Source: Streptomyces capitiformicae (GTDB lineage Bacteria > Actinomycetota > Actinomycetes > Streptomycetales > Streptomycetaceae). From it: a stretch of 64,000 bases of DNA. The stretch is taken from positions 5,153,486 through 5,217,485 of the forward strand of contig NZ_CP022161.1 in NCBI RefSeq assembly GCF_002214185.1, given 5' to 3'. Shown here one piece after another: positions 15,345-25,040 of this stretch. Below the pieces are notes generated by a model, which did no database searches, was not told where the DNA came from, and was given only the letters and a program-made list of their open reading frames with translations. The position numbers were made by a program, and so were the translations under genes. Position 1 is the stretch's first letter, and each line of letters begins with the position of its first letter.

Positions 15345-15488
15345 GTGTTCCGTGCGATCGCAGACGTGCTGCGGCAGATCGGAGGAGCCATCGCGACGGT
15401 CGTGACACTGCCGTTCCGGGCCCTGGCCCGGCTCTTCGGCGGTGCGTCGAGCTCCACCCACCGCACCGGACGGACCCGCCGGGCCTGA
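15345..15488 (+). CDS. 47-residue conserved-looking small protein
   Basis: GTG 15345 is preceded by AAAGGGGA five bases upstream, an excellent ribosome-binding site. The frame runs 47 codons to TGA. The peptide has an amphipathic/hydrophobic core ([20 protein letters not shown] then [10 protein letters not shown]) and a basic tail (HRTGRTRRA). I recall similar [14 protein letters not shown] peptides in other Streptomyces but cannot name a function. It may be a membrane-associated micro-protein. It lies between the SCO6745-family gene and tex. Confidence 0.7.
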   Translation: MFRAIADVLRQIGGAIATVVTLPFRALARLFGGASSSTHRTGRTRRA

Positions 15489-15594
15489 CCCCGGCCGCGA
15501 ACCGACGAGCGGCTCGTGCCGCCCTGATCCCCCGTTGTCGGCGCCACCTGCCACAATTGCCGCGCAACCTCAGTGGAGAAGGCGGTACGGGATC

Positions 15595-17979
15595 GTGACG
15601 ACACCCGGATCCATCGAAGTAGGGTCCATCGAAGGCAGGATCGCCGAGGAACTCGGCGTACGGGAGCGGCAGGTGAAGGCCGCGGTCGAGCTGCTCGACG
15701 GCGGTTCGACCGTGCCCTTCATCGCCCGCTACCGCAAGGAAGCGACCGAGATGCTCGACGACGCGCAGCTGCGCACGATCGAGGAGCGGTTGCGGTATCT
15801 GCGCGAGCTGGAGGAGCGGCGGACGGCGATCCTCGAATCAGTGCGCGAGCAGGGCAAGCTGACGCCCGAGCTGGAGGCGCAGATCCGCGGCGCCGAGACC
15901 AAGGCACGGCTGGAGGACATCTACCTCCCCTTCAAGCCGAAGCGGCGCACGAAGGCGCAGATCGCCCGTGAGGCCGGGCTCGAACCACTGGCCGAGGGGC
16001 TGCTGGGCGACCCGACCGTGGAGCCCCTCGCGGCTGCCGCGGCCTTCGTCGACGCCGACAAGGGGGTCGCCGATCCACAGGCTGCCCTGGACGGCGCGCG
16101 GGCCATCCTCACCGAGCGGTTCTCGGAGGACGCCGACCTGATCGGCGAGCTGCGCGAGCGCATGTGGGTACGAGGCCGGCTGGCCGCGAAGGTCAAGGAC
16201 GGCAAGGAGGAGGCCGGCGCCAAGTTCGCCGACTACTTCGACTTCGCCGAGCCGTTCACCGAGCTGCCCTCGCACCGGATCCTGGCGATGCTGCGCGGCG
16301 AGAAGGAGGAGGTCCTCGACCTCGTCCTGGAGCCGGAGGAGCCGACGGACGGTCCTTCGTCGTACGAGGGGATCGTCGCCCACAAGTTCGGGATCGCCGA
16401 GCGCGGGCGCCCGGCCGACAAGTGGCTGACGGACACGGTCCGTTGGGCCTGGCGGACCCGCATTCTCGTCCACCTCGGCATCGACCTGCGGCTGCGGCTG
16501 CGTACGGCCGCCGAGGACGAGGCGGTGAACGTGTTCGCGGCGAACCTGCGCGACCTGCTGCTCGCCGCCCCCGCCGGTACGCGCGCGACGCTTGGCCTCG
16601 ACCCCGGTTTCCGTACGGGTGTGAAGGTCGCCGTGGTCGACGCGACCGGCAAGGTGGTCGCCACCGATGTCATCTACCCGCACGTCCCGGCCAACAGGTG
16701 GGACGAGGCCATCGCCAAGCTGGCGCGGCTCGCCAAAGAGCACGCGGTCGAGCTGATCGCGATCGGCAACGGTACGGCGTCCCGGGAGACCGACAAGCTC
16801 GCCGGTGAACTGATCACCAAGCATCCGGAGCTGAAGCTCACCAAGGTGATGGTGTCCGAGGCGGGCGCGTCCGTGTACTCGGCGTCGGCCTTCGCCTCGC
16901 AGGAGCTGCCCGGCATGGATGTGTCGCTGCGGGGTGCGGTCTCGATCGCGCGCCGGCTTCAGGATCCGCTGGCCGAGCTGGTGAAGATCGACCCGAAGTC
17001 GATCGGTGTCGGGCAGTACCAGCACGACCTGTCCGAGGTGAAGCTCTCGCGTTCGCTGGACGCGGTGGTCGAGGACTGTGTGAACGGCGTCGGCGTCGAT
17101 GTGAACACGGCGTCCGCCCCGCTGCTGGCGCGGGTCTCCGGCATCTCCTCCGGCCTCGCGGAGAACATCGTGGCGCACCGCGACGCCAACGGTCCGTTCA
17201 AGTCGCGTGCCGAGCTGAAGGGCGTCGCCCGGCTCGGTCCGAAGGCGTACGAGCAGTGCGCGGGCTTCCTGCGGATCCGGGGCGGGGACGATCCGCTGGA
17301 CGCGTCCAGCGTGCACCCCGAGGCGTACCCCGTGGTGCGGCGGATGGTGCAGACCTCCGGTCAGGAGGTGGCGGCGCTCATCGGCAACACGGCGGTGCTG
17401 CGGTCGCTGCGGGCGGACGCCTTCGTCGACGAGACGTTCGGTCTGCCGACCGTGACGGACATTTTGAAGGAGCTGGAGAAGCCGGGGCGTGACCCCCGGC
17501 CGGCCTTCAAGACGGCGACCTTCAAGGAGGGCGTCGAGAAGATCTCCGACCTCGTCTCCGGGATGGTCCTGGAGGGAGTCGTAACGAATGTGGCGGCCTT
17601 CGGGGCGTTCATCGACGTCGGTGTCCACCAGGACGGGCTGGCACATGTCTCCGCGCTGTCCAAGACGTTCGTCAAGGACCCGCGGGATGTGGTGAAGCCC
17701 GGTGACATCGTCAAGGTGAAGGTCCTCGACGTCGACATTCCGCGGAAGCGGATCTCGCTGACGCTGCGGTTGGATGACGAGGCCGCGCCCAAGGGGCAGG
17801 GGCAGCCGGGTGGGGGTTCCCGGCCCCAGCGGGGCGCTCGTGGGTCTCAGCCGCCACGGCAGCAGGGGCGTGGGGGTGGTGGCGGTTCCCGCCAGGGGGG
17901 CGGCGTGCCGGCTCCGGCGAACAGTGCCATGGCGGATGCGTTGCGGCGGGCGGGGTTGGTGGATCCCAAGCGGCGTTGA
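15595..17979 (+). CDS. tex: Tex-family RNA-binding transcription accessory protein
   Basis: 794 residues from GTG 15595. It has the Tex N-terminal helical region ([20 protein letters not shown]), a YqgF/RuvC-like domain ([20 protein letters not shown] near residue 340), helix-hairpin-helix motifs ([20 protein letters not shown]) and a C-terminal S1 domain ([20 protein letters not shown]). A Gly/Gln/Arg-rich tail of about 45 residues follows, which is longer than in many bacteria and may add nucleic-acid binding. Tex associates with RNA polymerase and RNA. It is a monocistronic gene followed by a dispersed repeat. Confidence 0.93.
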   Translation: MTTPGSIEVGSIEGRIAEELGVRERQVKAAVELLDGGSTVPFIARYRKEATEMLDDAQLRTIEERLRYLRELEERRTAILESVREQGKLTPELEAQIRGAETKARLEDIYLPFKPKRRTKAQIAREAGLEPLAEGLLGDPTVEPLAAAAAFVDADKGVADPQAALDGARAILTERFSEDADLIGELRERMWVRGRLAAKVKDGKEEAGAKFADYFDFAEPFTELPSHRILAMLRGEKEEVLDLVLEPEEPTDGPSSYEGIVAHKFGIAERGRPADKWLTDTVRWAWRTRILVHLGIDLRLRLRTAAEDEAVNVFAANLRDLLLAAPAGTRATLGLDPGFRTGVKVAVVDATGKVVATDVIYPHVPANRWDEAIAKLARLAKEHAVELIAIGNGTASRETDKLAGELITKHPELKLTKVMVSEAGASVYSASAFASQELPGMDVSLRGAVSIARRLQDPLAELVKIDPKSIGVGQYQHDLSEVKLSRSLDAVVEDCVNGVGVDVNTASAPLLARVSGISSGLAENIVAHRDANGPFKSRAELKGVARLGPKAYEQCAGFLRIRGGDDPLDASSVHPEAYPVVRRMVQTSGQEVAALIGNTAVLRSLRADAFVDETFGLPTVTDILKELEKPGRDPRPAFKTATFKEGVEKISDLVSGMVLEGVVTNVAAFGAFIDVGVHQDGLAHVSALSKTFVKDPRDVVKPGDIVKVKVLDVDIPRKRISLTLRLDDEAAPKGQGQPGGGSRPQRGARGSQPPRQQGRGGGGGSRQGGGVPAPANSAMADALRRAGLVDPKRR

Positions 17980-17989
17980 GGTCGCGGCG

Positions 17990-18085
17990 GGGGTTCTCGC
18001 CCCCGCCGCCCCTACCCGTTCCCATACCCAGGGGCGCGGGGAACTGCGCGATCAGCCCCCACCCACCCGCACAGACGAACTCACC
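17990..18085. repeat. Dispersed Streptomyces intergenic repeat, copy 1
   Basis: This stretch between the convergent tex and ABC-F genes contains CAGGGGCGCGGGGAACTGCG (18029-18048) and AGCCCCCACCCACCCGCACA soon after. Related wording recurs at 21843-21925, 27135-27351 and 29286-29336. The segment is GC-rich with self-complementary GGGGC/GCCCC arms, and may serve as a bidirectional terminator. Confidence 0.6.
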
Positions 18086-18100
18086 GCAGCAAAACCCCGA

Positions 18101-19744
18101 TCACTGGCTTTCCGTCAGCTTTCCCGCGGCTACCTCCAGGCGTCTTGTCACCCTTACCGCGTCCAGCATGCGGCGGTCGTGGGTGACCAGGAGCAGTGTC
18201 CCCTTGTAGGAGTCCAGGGCGGATTCCAGTTGCTCGATCGCCGGGAGGTCCAGGTGGTTCGTGGGCTCGTCGAGGATCAGGAGGTTGACGCCTCGGCCCT
18301 GGAGGAGGGCCAGGGCGGCGCGGGTGCGTTCGCCTGGGGAGAGGGTGATCGCGGGGCGTAGGACGTGGTCGGATTTGAGGCCGAACTTGGCGAGGAGAGT
18401 GCGGACTTCGACCGGTTCGGTGTCGGGGACGGCCGCGCGGAAGGCGTCCAGCAGTGACTCGGGGCCGTGGAAGAGGCCGCGGGCCTGGTCGACCTCGCCG
18501 ACGAGGACGCCGGAGCCGAGGGCTGCGTGGCCCGCGTCGAGGGGGATGCGGCCGAGCAGGGCGCCCAGCAGGGTCGACTTGCCCGCGCCGTTCGCGCCGG
18601 TGATGGCGATCCGGTCCGCCCAGTCGATCTGCAATGACACCGGGCCGAAGGAGAAATCGCCCCGCCGTACCTCCGCGTCTCGGAGGGTGGCGACGACCGC
18701 GCCGGAGCGCGGGGCCGCGGCGATCTCCATGCGCAGCTCCCACTCCTTGCGCGGCTCCTCCACGACGTCGAGCCGTTCGATCATGCGCTGCGTCTGCCGG
18801 GCCTTCGCGGCCTGCTTCTCGCTCGCCTCGCTGCGGAACTTGCGGCCGATCTTGTCGTTGTCGTTGCCCGCCTTGCGCCGAGCGTTCTTGACGCCCTTGT
18901 CCATCCAGGAGCGCTGCATCTGGGCGCGGTCCTGGAGGGCGGTCTTCTTGTCGGCGTACTCCTCGTAGTCCTCGCGCGCGTGCCGCCGGGCCGTCTCGCG
19001 TTCCTCCAGGTAGGCCTCGTAACCGCCGCCGTAGAGGTTGATCTCGTTCTGCGCGAGGTCGAGTTCGAGGACCTTGGTGACGGTGCGGGTGAGGAACTCG
19101 CGGTCGTGGCTGACGACCACCGTGCCCGCGCGAAGGCCGGCGACGAAGCGTTCGAGTCGTTCCAGGCCGTCGAGGTCGAGGTCGTTGGTGGGCTCGTCGA
19201 GGAGGAAGACGTCGTAGCGGGAGAGGAGGAGGGAGGCGAGGCCGGCCCGGGCCGCCTGGCCGCCCGAGAGGCCGGTCATGGGCTGGTCCAGATCGACGCC
19301 GAGGCCGAGGGAGTCGGCGATCTCCTCCGCCCGTTCGTCGAGGTCGGCGCCGCCCAGGCCGAGCCAGCGCTCCAGGCTGGTCGAGTACGCGTCGTCCGCG
19401 CCCGGGGCGCCGTCGACGAGAGCCTGCGTGGCCTCGTCCATCGCACGCTGGGCCTCGGCCACCCCCGTGCGCCGGGCGAGGAACTCCCGTACTGTCTCGC
19501 CCTCCCGGCGCTCCGGCTCCTGCGGCAGATGACCGACGGTCGCCGTGGGCGGGGAAAGGCGCAGCTCCCCCTGTTCCGGTGGGAGCAGCCCCGCGAGCAG
19601 CCGGAGCAGCGTGGACTTGCCCGCGCCGTTGGCGCCGACCAGCCCGATCACATCACCGGGGGCGACGACGAGGTCGAGCCCGGAGAAGAGCGAGCGGTCG
19701 CCGTGGCCGGCGGCGAGGTTCTTGACGACGAGGGTGGCGGTCAC
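18101..19744 (-). CDS. ABC-F ATPase (translation factor or antibiotic-resistance type)
   Basis: 547 residues from GTG 19744. It has two ABC cassettes in tandem with no membrane segments: Walker A GANGAGKST in both halves, signatures LSGGQAARAGLA and LSPGERTRAALA, and Walker B LLDEPTNDLDL and LDEPTNHLDL. The linker between them is charged and helical (ARRKAGNDNDKIGRKFRSEA), the P-site-tRNA interaction motif of ABC-F proteins. Such proteins act on the ribosome E site to relieve stalling or displace antibiotics. The second signature is SPGE rather than SGGE. No attenuator-like leader is evident here. Confidence 0.88.
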   Translation of the reverse strand: MTATLVVKNLAAGHGDRSLFSGLDLVVAPGDVIGLVGANGAGKSTLLRLLAGLLPPEQGELRLSPPTATVGHLPQEPERREGETVREFLARRTGVAEAQRAMDEATQALVDGAPGADDAYSTSLERWLGLGGADLDERAEEIADSLGLGVDLDQPMTGLSGGQAARAGLASLLLSRYDVFLLDEPTNDLDLDGLERLERFVAGLRAGTVVVSHDREFLTRTVTKVLELDLAQNEINLYGGGYEAYLEERETARRHAREDYEEYADKKTALQDRAQMQRSWMDKGVKNARRKAGNDNDKIGRKFRSEASEKQAAKARQTQRMIERLDVVEEPRKEWELRMEIAAAPRSGAVVATLRDAEVRRGDFSFGPVSLQIDWADRIAITGANGAGKSTLLGALLGRIPLDAGHAALGSGVLVGEVDQARGLFHGPESLLDAFRAAVPDTEPVEVRTLLAKFGLKSDHVLRPAITLSPGERTRAALALLQGRGVNLLILDEPTNHLDLPAIEQLESALDSYKGTLLLVTHDRRMLDAVRVTRRLEVAAGKLTESQ

Positions 19745-19790
19745 AGGGGGCGATCCTAACGACAGCGTGCCCAACGTCCCAGCGCCGGCC

Positions 19791-20819
19791 TCATCGTGCC
19801 ATCGGCTCCACCAGTACCGTCCCCGATGTCCGGGCCACGATGAACGATTCTCCCTTCACGGCCTTCGCATCCAGGCCGATGCGGTGTTGGCCTGCGGGGA
19901 GGATGCCGTCGAAGAAGCGGTAGGTGTGCGTCCGGTACAGGCGGTCGAGGCGGTAGGCGGTCAGTTCGACGCGGCAGGTGGAGGTGATCTCGATGCCGGC
20001 CTGTCCGTCGGCGGCGATGAGGCGGGTGAGGCGGCGCTGCTGGGCCGGGCTGCGGTCGAGGGCGTGTTCGATCTGGGCGACGAGGAGCGGGATGATCGGG
20101 GCGAGCCCGTCGACGTACGCGACCTGGACCCCGGCGCGCTCGAAGGTCCGCCGTACGTCGGCGCGGTCCGCCTCGCCGACGGCCCGGCCGAAGGCCACCG
20201 CACCGTAGGTGCGCAGTTCCTCGGGGGGCACGCCGGTGGCGTCCTGCACTATGTCGGCGCCGATACCGATGGCGCGCAGGGCGGCGGCGAGTTTGGCGAG
20301 GACGGCTACGCGGGCACCGATGAGGAGAACCCGGCGGCGGGCCGCCGTCTCGTCGGCGGTCTCGCGCAGCAGGGACTGCAGTGCGCTCCGGTACTCGGGG
20401 CCGTGGAACCGGAAGGGACCGATGCCCGTGTAGCCGTTCAGTTTGAGGTCGGCCTCCTCCTCCGTCTGCCACGCGAAGTCGCGCCACACATAGTCGTCGC
20501 CGGCCCGCTCTATCACCGCGGTCACGGCACCACAGGCGAGGTCGGCGCATTCCGGACAGCCGTAGATGACATACCGGCCATCCGGCAGGGGAGCTTCGGC
20601 CTCCAGGAGCAGGCTGCGTACCTGGGCGCTGAAGATGGAGGGCGGGACGTCGGAGGCGAGAGGGGAGACGGCGTCGAGGTCGGAGAGCTGGAACAGCAGC
20701 GGGCGTCCGTCGACGATGAAGTCCACGAAGTCCCGGTGCACTTGGTAGGCACCGTTGGCGAGGACGCCACCGGCTCGCATCGCCGGTGCCAGGCCGAAGG
20801 TCGCGTACTCGGCAGACAT
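19791..20819 (-). CDS. Unrecognised soluble protein with a CPxC-type cysteine cluster
   Basis: 342 residues from ATG 20819. There is no signal peptide or membrane segment. Residues 70-100 contain YGCPECADLACGA, a possible metal-binding cluster. A Rossmann-like segment follows (RRVLLIGARVAVLAKLAAAL, then GIGADIVQDATG). The C-terminal 80 residues look like a beta-rich domain (EITSTCRVELTAYRLDRLYR). I do not recognise a named family. It is transcribed toward the ABC-F and divergently from the amino-acid-oxidase-like gene, 66 bases away, so a shared control region is likely. Confidence 0.7.
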   Translation of the reverse strand: MSAEYATFGLAPAMRAGGVLANGAYQVHRDFVDFIVDGRPLLFQLSDLDAVSPLASDVPPSIFSAQVRSLLLEAEAPLPDGRYVIYGCPECADLACGAVTAVIERAGDDYVWRDFAWQTEEEADLKLNGYTGIGPFRFHGPEYRSALQSLLRETADETAARRRVLLIGARVAVLAKLAAALRAIGIGADIVQDATGVPPEELRTYGAVAFGRAVGEADRADVRRTFERAGVQVAYVDGLAPIIPLLVAQIEHALDRSPAQQRRLTRLIAADGQAGIEITSTCRVELTAYRLDRLYRTHTYRFFDGILPAGQHRIGLDAKAVKGESFIVARTSGTVLVEPMAR

Positions 20820-20885
20820 GCTGTGAGTATCCCCACAAATTCCGACTTGTGAGCACGGCATGACATATTCCGCTAACGTCCCCTC

Positions 20886-21836
20886 GTGACCAGGGAATCG
20901 AACAGTGACGTGATCGTGGTCGGTGGCGGAGTCGTCGGGCTGGCGACGGCCGTCGTTCTGGCGGAGAGCGGCCGACGGGTACGGGTCTGGACACGTGAGC
21001 CCGTGGAGCAGACGACGTCCGCCGTCGCGGGCGGACTGTGGTGGCCGTACCGGATCGAGCCGGAGGCGCTCGTCGGTGAGTGGGCGCTCGCGACGCTGGC
21101 CATGTACGAGGAGTTGGCGGCCCGGCCCGACGAGACGGGCGTACGCATGGTCGAGGGCGTACATGGCGGGACCACACTGGACGGGCTCGGTGCGTGGGCC
21201 TCACATGTGCCGGGGCTGCGGGCGGCCACCGCCGAGGAGTACGCCGGGACGGGCCTGTGGGCGCGGTTGCCGGTCATCGACATGCCGGCCCATCTGGGGT
21301 GGCTGCGCCAGCGGTTCGTCGCGGCGGGCGGGACAGTCGAGGAGCGTACGGTCACGGATCTCGCCGCGGTCGACGCGCCGGTCGTGGTCAACTGCACGGG
21401 GCTCGGCGCGCGGGAGTTGGTGCCGGATCCGGCCGTGCGGCCGATTCGGGGGCAGTTGGTCATCGTGGAGAACCCCGGGATCACCACGTGGCTCGGCTTG
21501 GTGAACGGCGCCGACGCGAAGAGTACGTACTTCATACCGCAGCCGGATCGGTTGATCCTCGGTGGTACGGCGGAGGAGGACGACTGGTCGCTCACGCCGG
21601 ATCCGGTGGTCGCCGAGGAGATCGTTGCCCGGTGTGTGGCGGTGCGGCCCGAGATCGCGGGGGCGCGGGTGCTGGAACACCGAGTGGGGTTGCGGCCCGC
21701 CCGCCCGGCGGTCCGCCTGGAGCGGGTACCGCTGGAGGGCGGGCGGGCACTGGTGCACAACTACGGGCACGGTGGGGCCGGGGTCACGGTGGCGTGGGGT
21801 TGCGCTCAGCAGGCAGCACAACTCGCTGCCGGGTAA
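20886..21836 (+). CDS. FAD-dependent D-amino-acid-oxidase-like protein
   Basis: 316 residues. The N-terminal FAD-binding motif is DVIVVGGGVVGLATAVVLAE (GxGxxG). WWPYRIEP near residue 55 and LVHNYGHGGAGVTVAWG at the C-terminus are the D-amino-acid oxidase signature, and the intervening RPIRGQLVIVENPG and RLILGGTAEEDDW also fit. It would oxidatively deaminate D-amino acids to keto acids with peroxide formation. The C-terminus lacks the eukaryotic peroxisomal signal, as expected. Start GTG 20886. It is followed by a dispersed repeat. Confidence 0.87.
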   Translation: MTRESNSDVIVVGGGVVGLATAVVLAESGRRVRVWTREPVEQTTSAVAGGLWWPYRIEPEALVGEWALATLAMYEELAARPDETGVRMVEGVHGGTTLDGLGAWASHVPGLRAATAEEYAGTGLWARLPVIDMPAHLGWLRQRFVAAGGTVEERTVTDLAAVDAPVVVNCTGLGARELVPDPAVRPIRGQLVIVENPGITTWLGLVNGADAKSTYFIPQPDRLILGGTAEEDDWSLTPDPVVAEEIVARCVAVRPEIAGARVLEHRVGLRPARPAVRLERVPLEGGRALVHNYGHGGAGVTVAWGCAQQAAQLAAG

Positions 21837-21842
21837 TCATCA

Positions 21843-21925
21843 GGGGGGCAGGGCTGCATCGATATGCGGCTCCGCCGCGTGGGCGCGAGCAACCCACCCC
21901 AACCCGCACCGACGAACTCACCGCG
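21843..21925. repeat. Dispersed intergenic repeat, copy 2
   Basis: It contains CAGGGCTGCATCGATATGCG followed by GCTCCGCCGCG (21849-21880), the reverse complement of the block at 27160-27190. ACCCGCACCGACGAACTCAC follows at 21903-21922, nearly the same as ACCCGCACAGACGAACTCAC in copy 1. GCGGCTCCGCCGC is itself a hairpin. It sits between convergent genes. Confidence 0.65.
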
Positions 21926-21937
21926 CCCCAAGGGAGT

Positions 21938-23656
21938 TCACTCGTGCCCAACCGGGTCGCCCTCCACCTCCGTCCCCTGCCCCGGCCCCACCCTGATCTC
22001 GAACTCGCCGTCGTACCGCGTGTGTCCCTGGACGACGGCCAGTTCGACCGCCGCGGAGGCCATCTCCTCGCGGACGATGATGGGGTCGCGGCGCAGGTCC
22101 CGCATCAGCGCCACGCACATGCCGATCATCACGAGCACGAAGGGCGCGGCGGCCAGGATCGTGAGGTTCTGCAGGCCGGTGAGGGCGTCTCCCTGACCGC
22201 TGCCGACCAAAAGCATGATCGCGGCGACGGCCCCGGTGACCACACCCCAGAAGACGACGACGAAACGGCCGGGTTCGAGGGCGCCGCGTTGCGAGAGCGT
22301 GCCCATGACGATGGAGGCCGCGTCGGCGCCGGAGACGAAGAAGATACCGACCAGGATCATCACGAGCAGGCTGGTCACCGTGGCGATGGGGAACTCGTTG
22401 AGCACGGCGAAGAGTTGGCCCTCGGGGGTCGATTCGTCGCCGAGTCGGCCCTGTTCCTGGAGCTTCATCGCCGTGCCGCCGAAGACGGCGAACCAGACGA
22501 GACTGACCGAGCTGGGGACGAGGATGACGCCGCCGACGAACTGGCGGATGGTGCGGCCACGGCTGATGCGGGCGATGAACATGCCGACGAACGGCGTCCA
22601 GGAGATCCACCACGCCCAGTAGAAGACGGTCCAGCTGCCGAGCCAGTCGGCAACGCCCTGGCCGCCGGACGCCTCGGTACGGCCCGCGAGTTGGGGCAGG
22701 TCACCGAGGTAGGAGAAGACCGAGGTGGGGAGCAGGTCGAGGACGAGGATCGTCGGGCCCGCGACGAACACGAAGACGACGAGCAGCAGGGCCAGCACCA
22801 TGTTGGTGTTGGACAGCCACTGGATGCCCTTCTCCACACCGGACACCGCGGAGGCCACGAACGCCAGGGTCAGTACGGCGATGATGGCGACGAGCAGCCC
22901 GGTGCTCACCTTGTCCATCCAGTCCAACTCCTGGACGCCCGAGCCGATTTGGAGCGCGCCGAGGCCGAGGGACGCCGCCGAGCCGAAGATGGTGGCGACG
23001 ATCGCGAGGATGTCGATGATCCGGCCGCCGGTGCCGTTCGCGTGTTTCTCGCCGATCAGCGGGGTGAAGACGGCGCTGATGGTCTGGCGGCGGCGTTTGC
23101 GGAAGGTGCTGTAGGCGATACCGAGGCCGACGACCGCGTAGATCGCCCAAGGGTGCAGCGTCCAGTGGAAGAGGGTGGTCGCCATGGCCGTTTCCATGTA
23201 CTCGCCGGAGCCCTCGGGGTTCGTGCCGGGTGGGGGCGAGGTGTAGTGCGCGAGGGGCTCGCTGACGCCGTAGAACATCAAGCCGATGCCCATGCCGGCG
23301 CTGAACATCATCGCGACCCAGGACACCGTGCGGAACTCGGGCTTCTCGCCCTCGACGCCGAGGTGGATACGGCCGTAGCGGCTGACGGCGAGCCACAGTG
23401 CGAAGACCACGAAGCAGGAGGCGGCGAGCATGAAGGCCCAGCCGCCGTTGTGGATCAGACCGCTCAGCATCTTGCCGGAGACGTCTTCGAGCGAGTCGGT
23501 CGCGAGGGCGCCCCACAGCACGAAGGCCAGGGTGAGCGCCGCCGTCACACCGAACACGACGCGGTCCGTCCGGGGCCGCCCGCCGCCGGGGAGACCCGCC
23601 TCCGAGCCCGGAAGCGCGCCTCCCCCGTGGTGGGTGGTTTGGTGATCGTGCGTCAC
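21938..23656 (-). CDS. BCCT-family transporter (glycine betaine/choline/carnitine type)
   Basis: 572 residues with about 12 membrane segments, starting at GTG 23656 with GAAAGG eight bases upstream. Diagnostic blocks are the glycine-rich helix AGMGIGLMFYGVSEPLAHY, FHWTLHPWAIYAVVG, and the aromatic cage region SWTPFVGMFIARISRGRTIR. BCCT proteins take up quaternary ammonium osmoprotectants with Na+ or protons. Charged N- and C-terminal tails could be osmosensory. It is a single gene converging with the oxidase gene and preceded by the peptidase pair. Confidence 0.92.
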   Translation of the reverse strand: MTHDHQTTHHGGGALPGSEAGLPGGGRPRTDRVVFGVTAALTLAFVLWGALATDSLEDVSGKMLSGLIHNGGWAFMLAASCFVVFALWLAVSRYGRIHLGVEGEKPEFRTVSWVAMMFSAGMGIGLMFYGVSEPLAHYTSPPPGTNPEGSGEYMETAMATTLFHWTLHPWAIYAVVGLGIAYSTFRKRRRQTISAVFTPLIGEKHANGTGGRIIDILAIVATIFGSAASLGLGALQIGSGVQELDWMDKVSTGLLVAIIAVLTLAFVASAVSGVEKGIQWLSNTNMVLALLLVVFVFVAGPTILVLDLLPTSVFSYLGDLPQLAGRTEASGGQGVADWLGSWTVFYWAWWISWTPFVGMFIARISRGRTIRQFVGGVILVPSSVSLVWFAVFGGTAMKLQEQGRLGDESTPEGQLFAVLNEFPIATVTSLLVMILVGIFFVSGADAASIVMGTLSQRGALEPGRFVVVFWGVVTGAVAAIMLLVGSGQGDALTGLQNLTILAAAPFVLVMIGMCVALMRDLRRDPIIVREEMASAAVELAVVQGHTRYDGEFEIRVGPGQGTEVEGDPVGHE

Positions 23657-23741
23657 AGATGGAACCTTTCCGCGAGTGGCTGGAACTGAGCTACGCCTGC
23701 CCACTGAGCCCTCCCGCATGTGACGCCGGTCCCCCCTTTTT

Positions 23742-25040
23742 TCAGCAGGTGGCGTCGGGCTCCCCCACCGTCAGGCGGTACGGTGCCCGCTCGTCGAACA
23801 GCAGCGGGACGAGGGCGCGCAGTTGCTGGCGCAGCGGGACGAGTACGCCGTCGCCGTCACGGTCGGGCCGCGCGCGGACTCCGTGCAGGGCCAGTTCGTC
23901 CGCGAACTCCTCGTACTGCTGCGCGGTGAGCCGGTAGCCGCACGGCGGGTCCTGGATCACCTCGGCTGGTTCGGCGGGGTCGTTGTCGGCGCCGCCGAGG
24001 TAGACCGGCCCGGTGTCGCGCAGGCCGGCGAGACGGGCCGCGCCGGTCGCCGCGTCGACCTGTCGGCCGCGTTCACCGACGAAGCCGAACAGGCCCTTGA
24101 GGGCCGCCAGTTGGGAGTTCACCCGGCGCAGGTTGTTCGCCTGCTCCGTGGTGCCGTCCGTCAGCGGTTCCACTCGGCTTTCGATGAGCAGTCCGACGGC
24201 GTGCTTGATTCCGGACATGTTCCGCAGGATGCGTTCCTGGCCGTCGCCCGCGACCTGGCGGATCGGTTCGCCGGTCACCGGGTCGGTCCAGATGCCGTAC
24301 GTGCCCGTCGAGTAGCCCGCCGACCCCGCGACCGGGCGTACGTGGTCCAGAGACAGGTTCCGCGCCTCGGTGTGCACGGCCGCGTCGGTGTTGAGGTTGC
24401 GCGGCCAGAGGTCGAACAGGTCCTTGTCGTAGTACCGGGGTGTGGCGGTGTATTCGTGCAGGTCGTAGACGACATCGGGCTTGCGGTCGCGGACGACGGC
24501 GGCGAGCACCCGGGCCTCGGCCGTCTTCAGCGCCAGATGGTCACGGTTGATGTCGACGCCGTCGCTGTTGCCCCGGGTGTCGGCGGCCCGGCCGTCGGGG
24601 TTGGCGGTGGGCACGACGAGCACGGTGGTGCTCTTCAGCAGCCGCTCGGTCCGCTTGTCCTTGGCGTGGGCGAGATCGCGGATCGTGGTGAGGCAGGCCT
24701 CACGGCCGGAGGGCTCGTCGCCGTGCTGGCTGCAGATGAGGAGCATCGTGCGGGAGGTGGGGCGGGTACCGATGCGGACGAGTCGCAGCGGGCGGTCCTG
24801 TTTCGTGGTGCCGATGCGGGCGATCGACACACGGTCGCTCGCCCGGTCCACGGCGGCCAGGAACTCCCGCTCCTCGGGCTGGCTGGTCCAGCGGGCGCCG
24901 CCGGAACGCTCGAATCCGGTGCGCGGCAGGGGCGCAGTGGTGTCGTCCGTGGCGTACGCGGGTGCCGAGAGCAGGGGTACGGCGATGGCGGCAGCGGCGA
25001 TCAGCATCGCGATACGTGGGGATCTACGGGGGATTCTCAT
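23742..25040 (-). CDS. Secreted M14 zinc carboxypeptidase
   Basis: 432 residues with a signal peptide ([20 protein letters not shown] to SAPAYATDD). Zinc ligands are in [13 protein letters not shown] (HxxE) and [16 protein letters not shown] (His); the catalytic Glu is probably in [20 protein letters not shown] and [10 protein letters not shown] are typical substrate-site blocks. It removes C-terminal residues outside the cell. The start overlaps the stop of the upstream X-prolyl peptidase by ATGA, so the two secreted peptidases are co-expressed. Confidence 0.9.
   Translation of the reverse strand: MRIPRRSPRIAMLIAAAAIAVPLLSAPAYATDDTTAPLPRTGFERSGGARWTSQPEEREFLAAVDRASDRVSIARIGTTKQDRPLRLVRIGTRPTSRTMLLICSQHGDEPSGREACLTTIRDLAHAKDKRTERLLKSTTVLVVPTANPDGRAADTRGNSDGVDINRDHLALKTAEARVLAAVVRDRKPDVVYDLHEYTATPRYYDKDLFDLWPRNLNTDAAVHTEARNLSLDHVRPVAGSAGYSTGTYGIWTDPVTGEPIRQVAGDGQERILRNMSGIKHAVGLLIESRVEPLTDGTTEQANNLRRVNSQLAALKGLFGFVGERGRQVDAATGAARLAGLRDTGPVYLGGADNDPAEPAEVIQDPPCGYRLTAQQYEEFADELALHGVRARPDRDGDGVLVPLRQQLRALVPLLFDERAPYRLTVGEPDATC

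Noticed and set aside
23657..23741. A C-run plus T-run (ccccccttttttcag near 23735) as an intrinsic terminator of the peptidase operon
   Set aside because: The T-tract is downstream-facing on the forward strand and no stem of useful length precedes it, so the case is weak.
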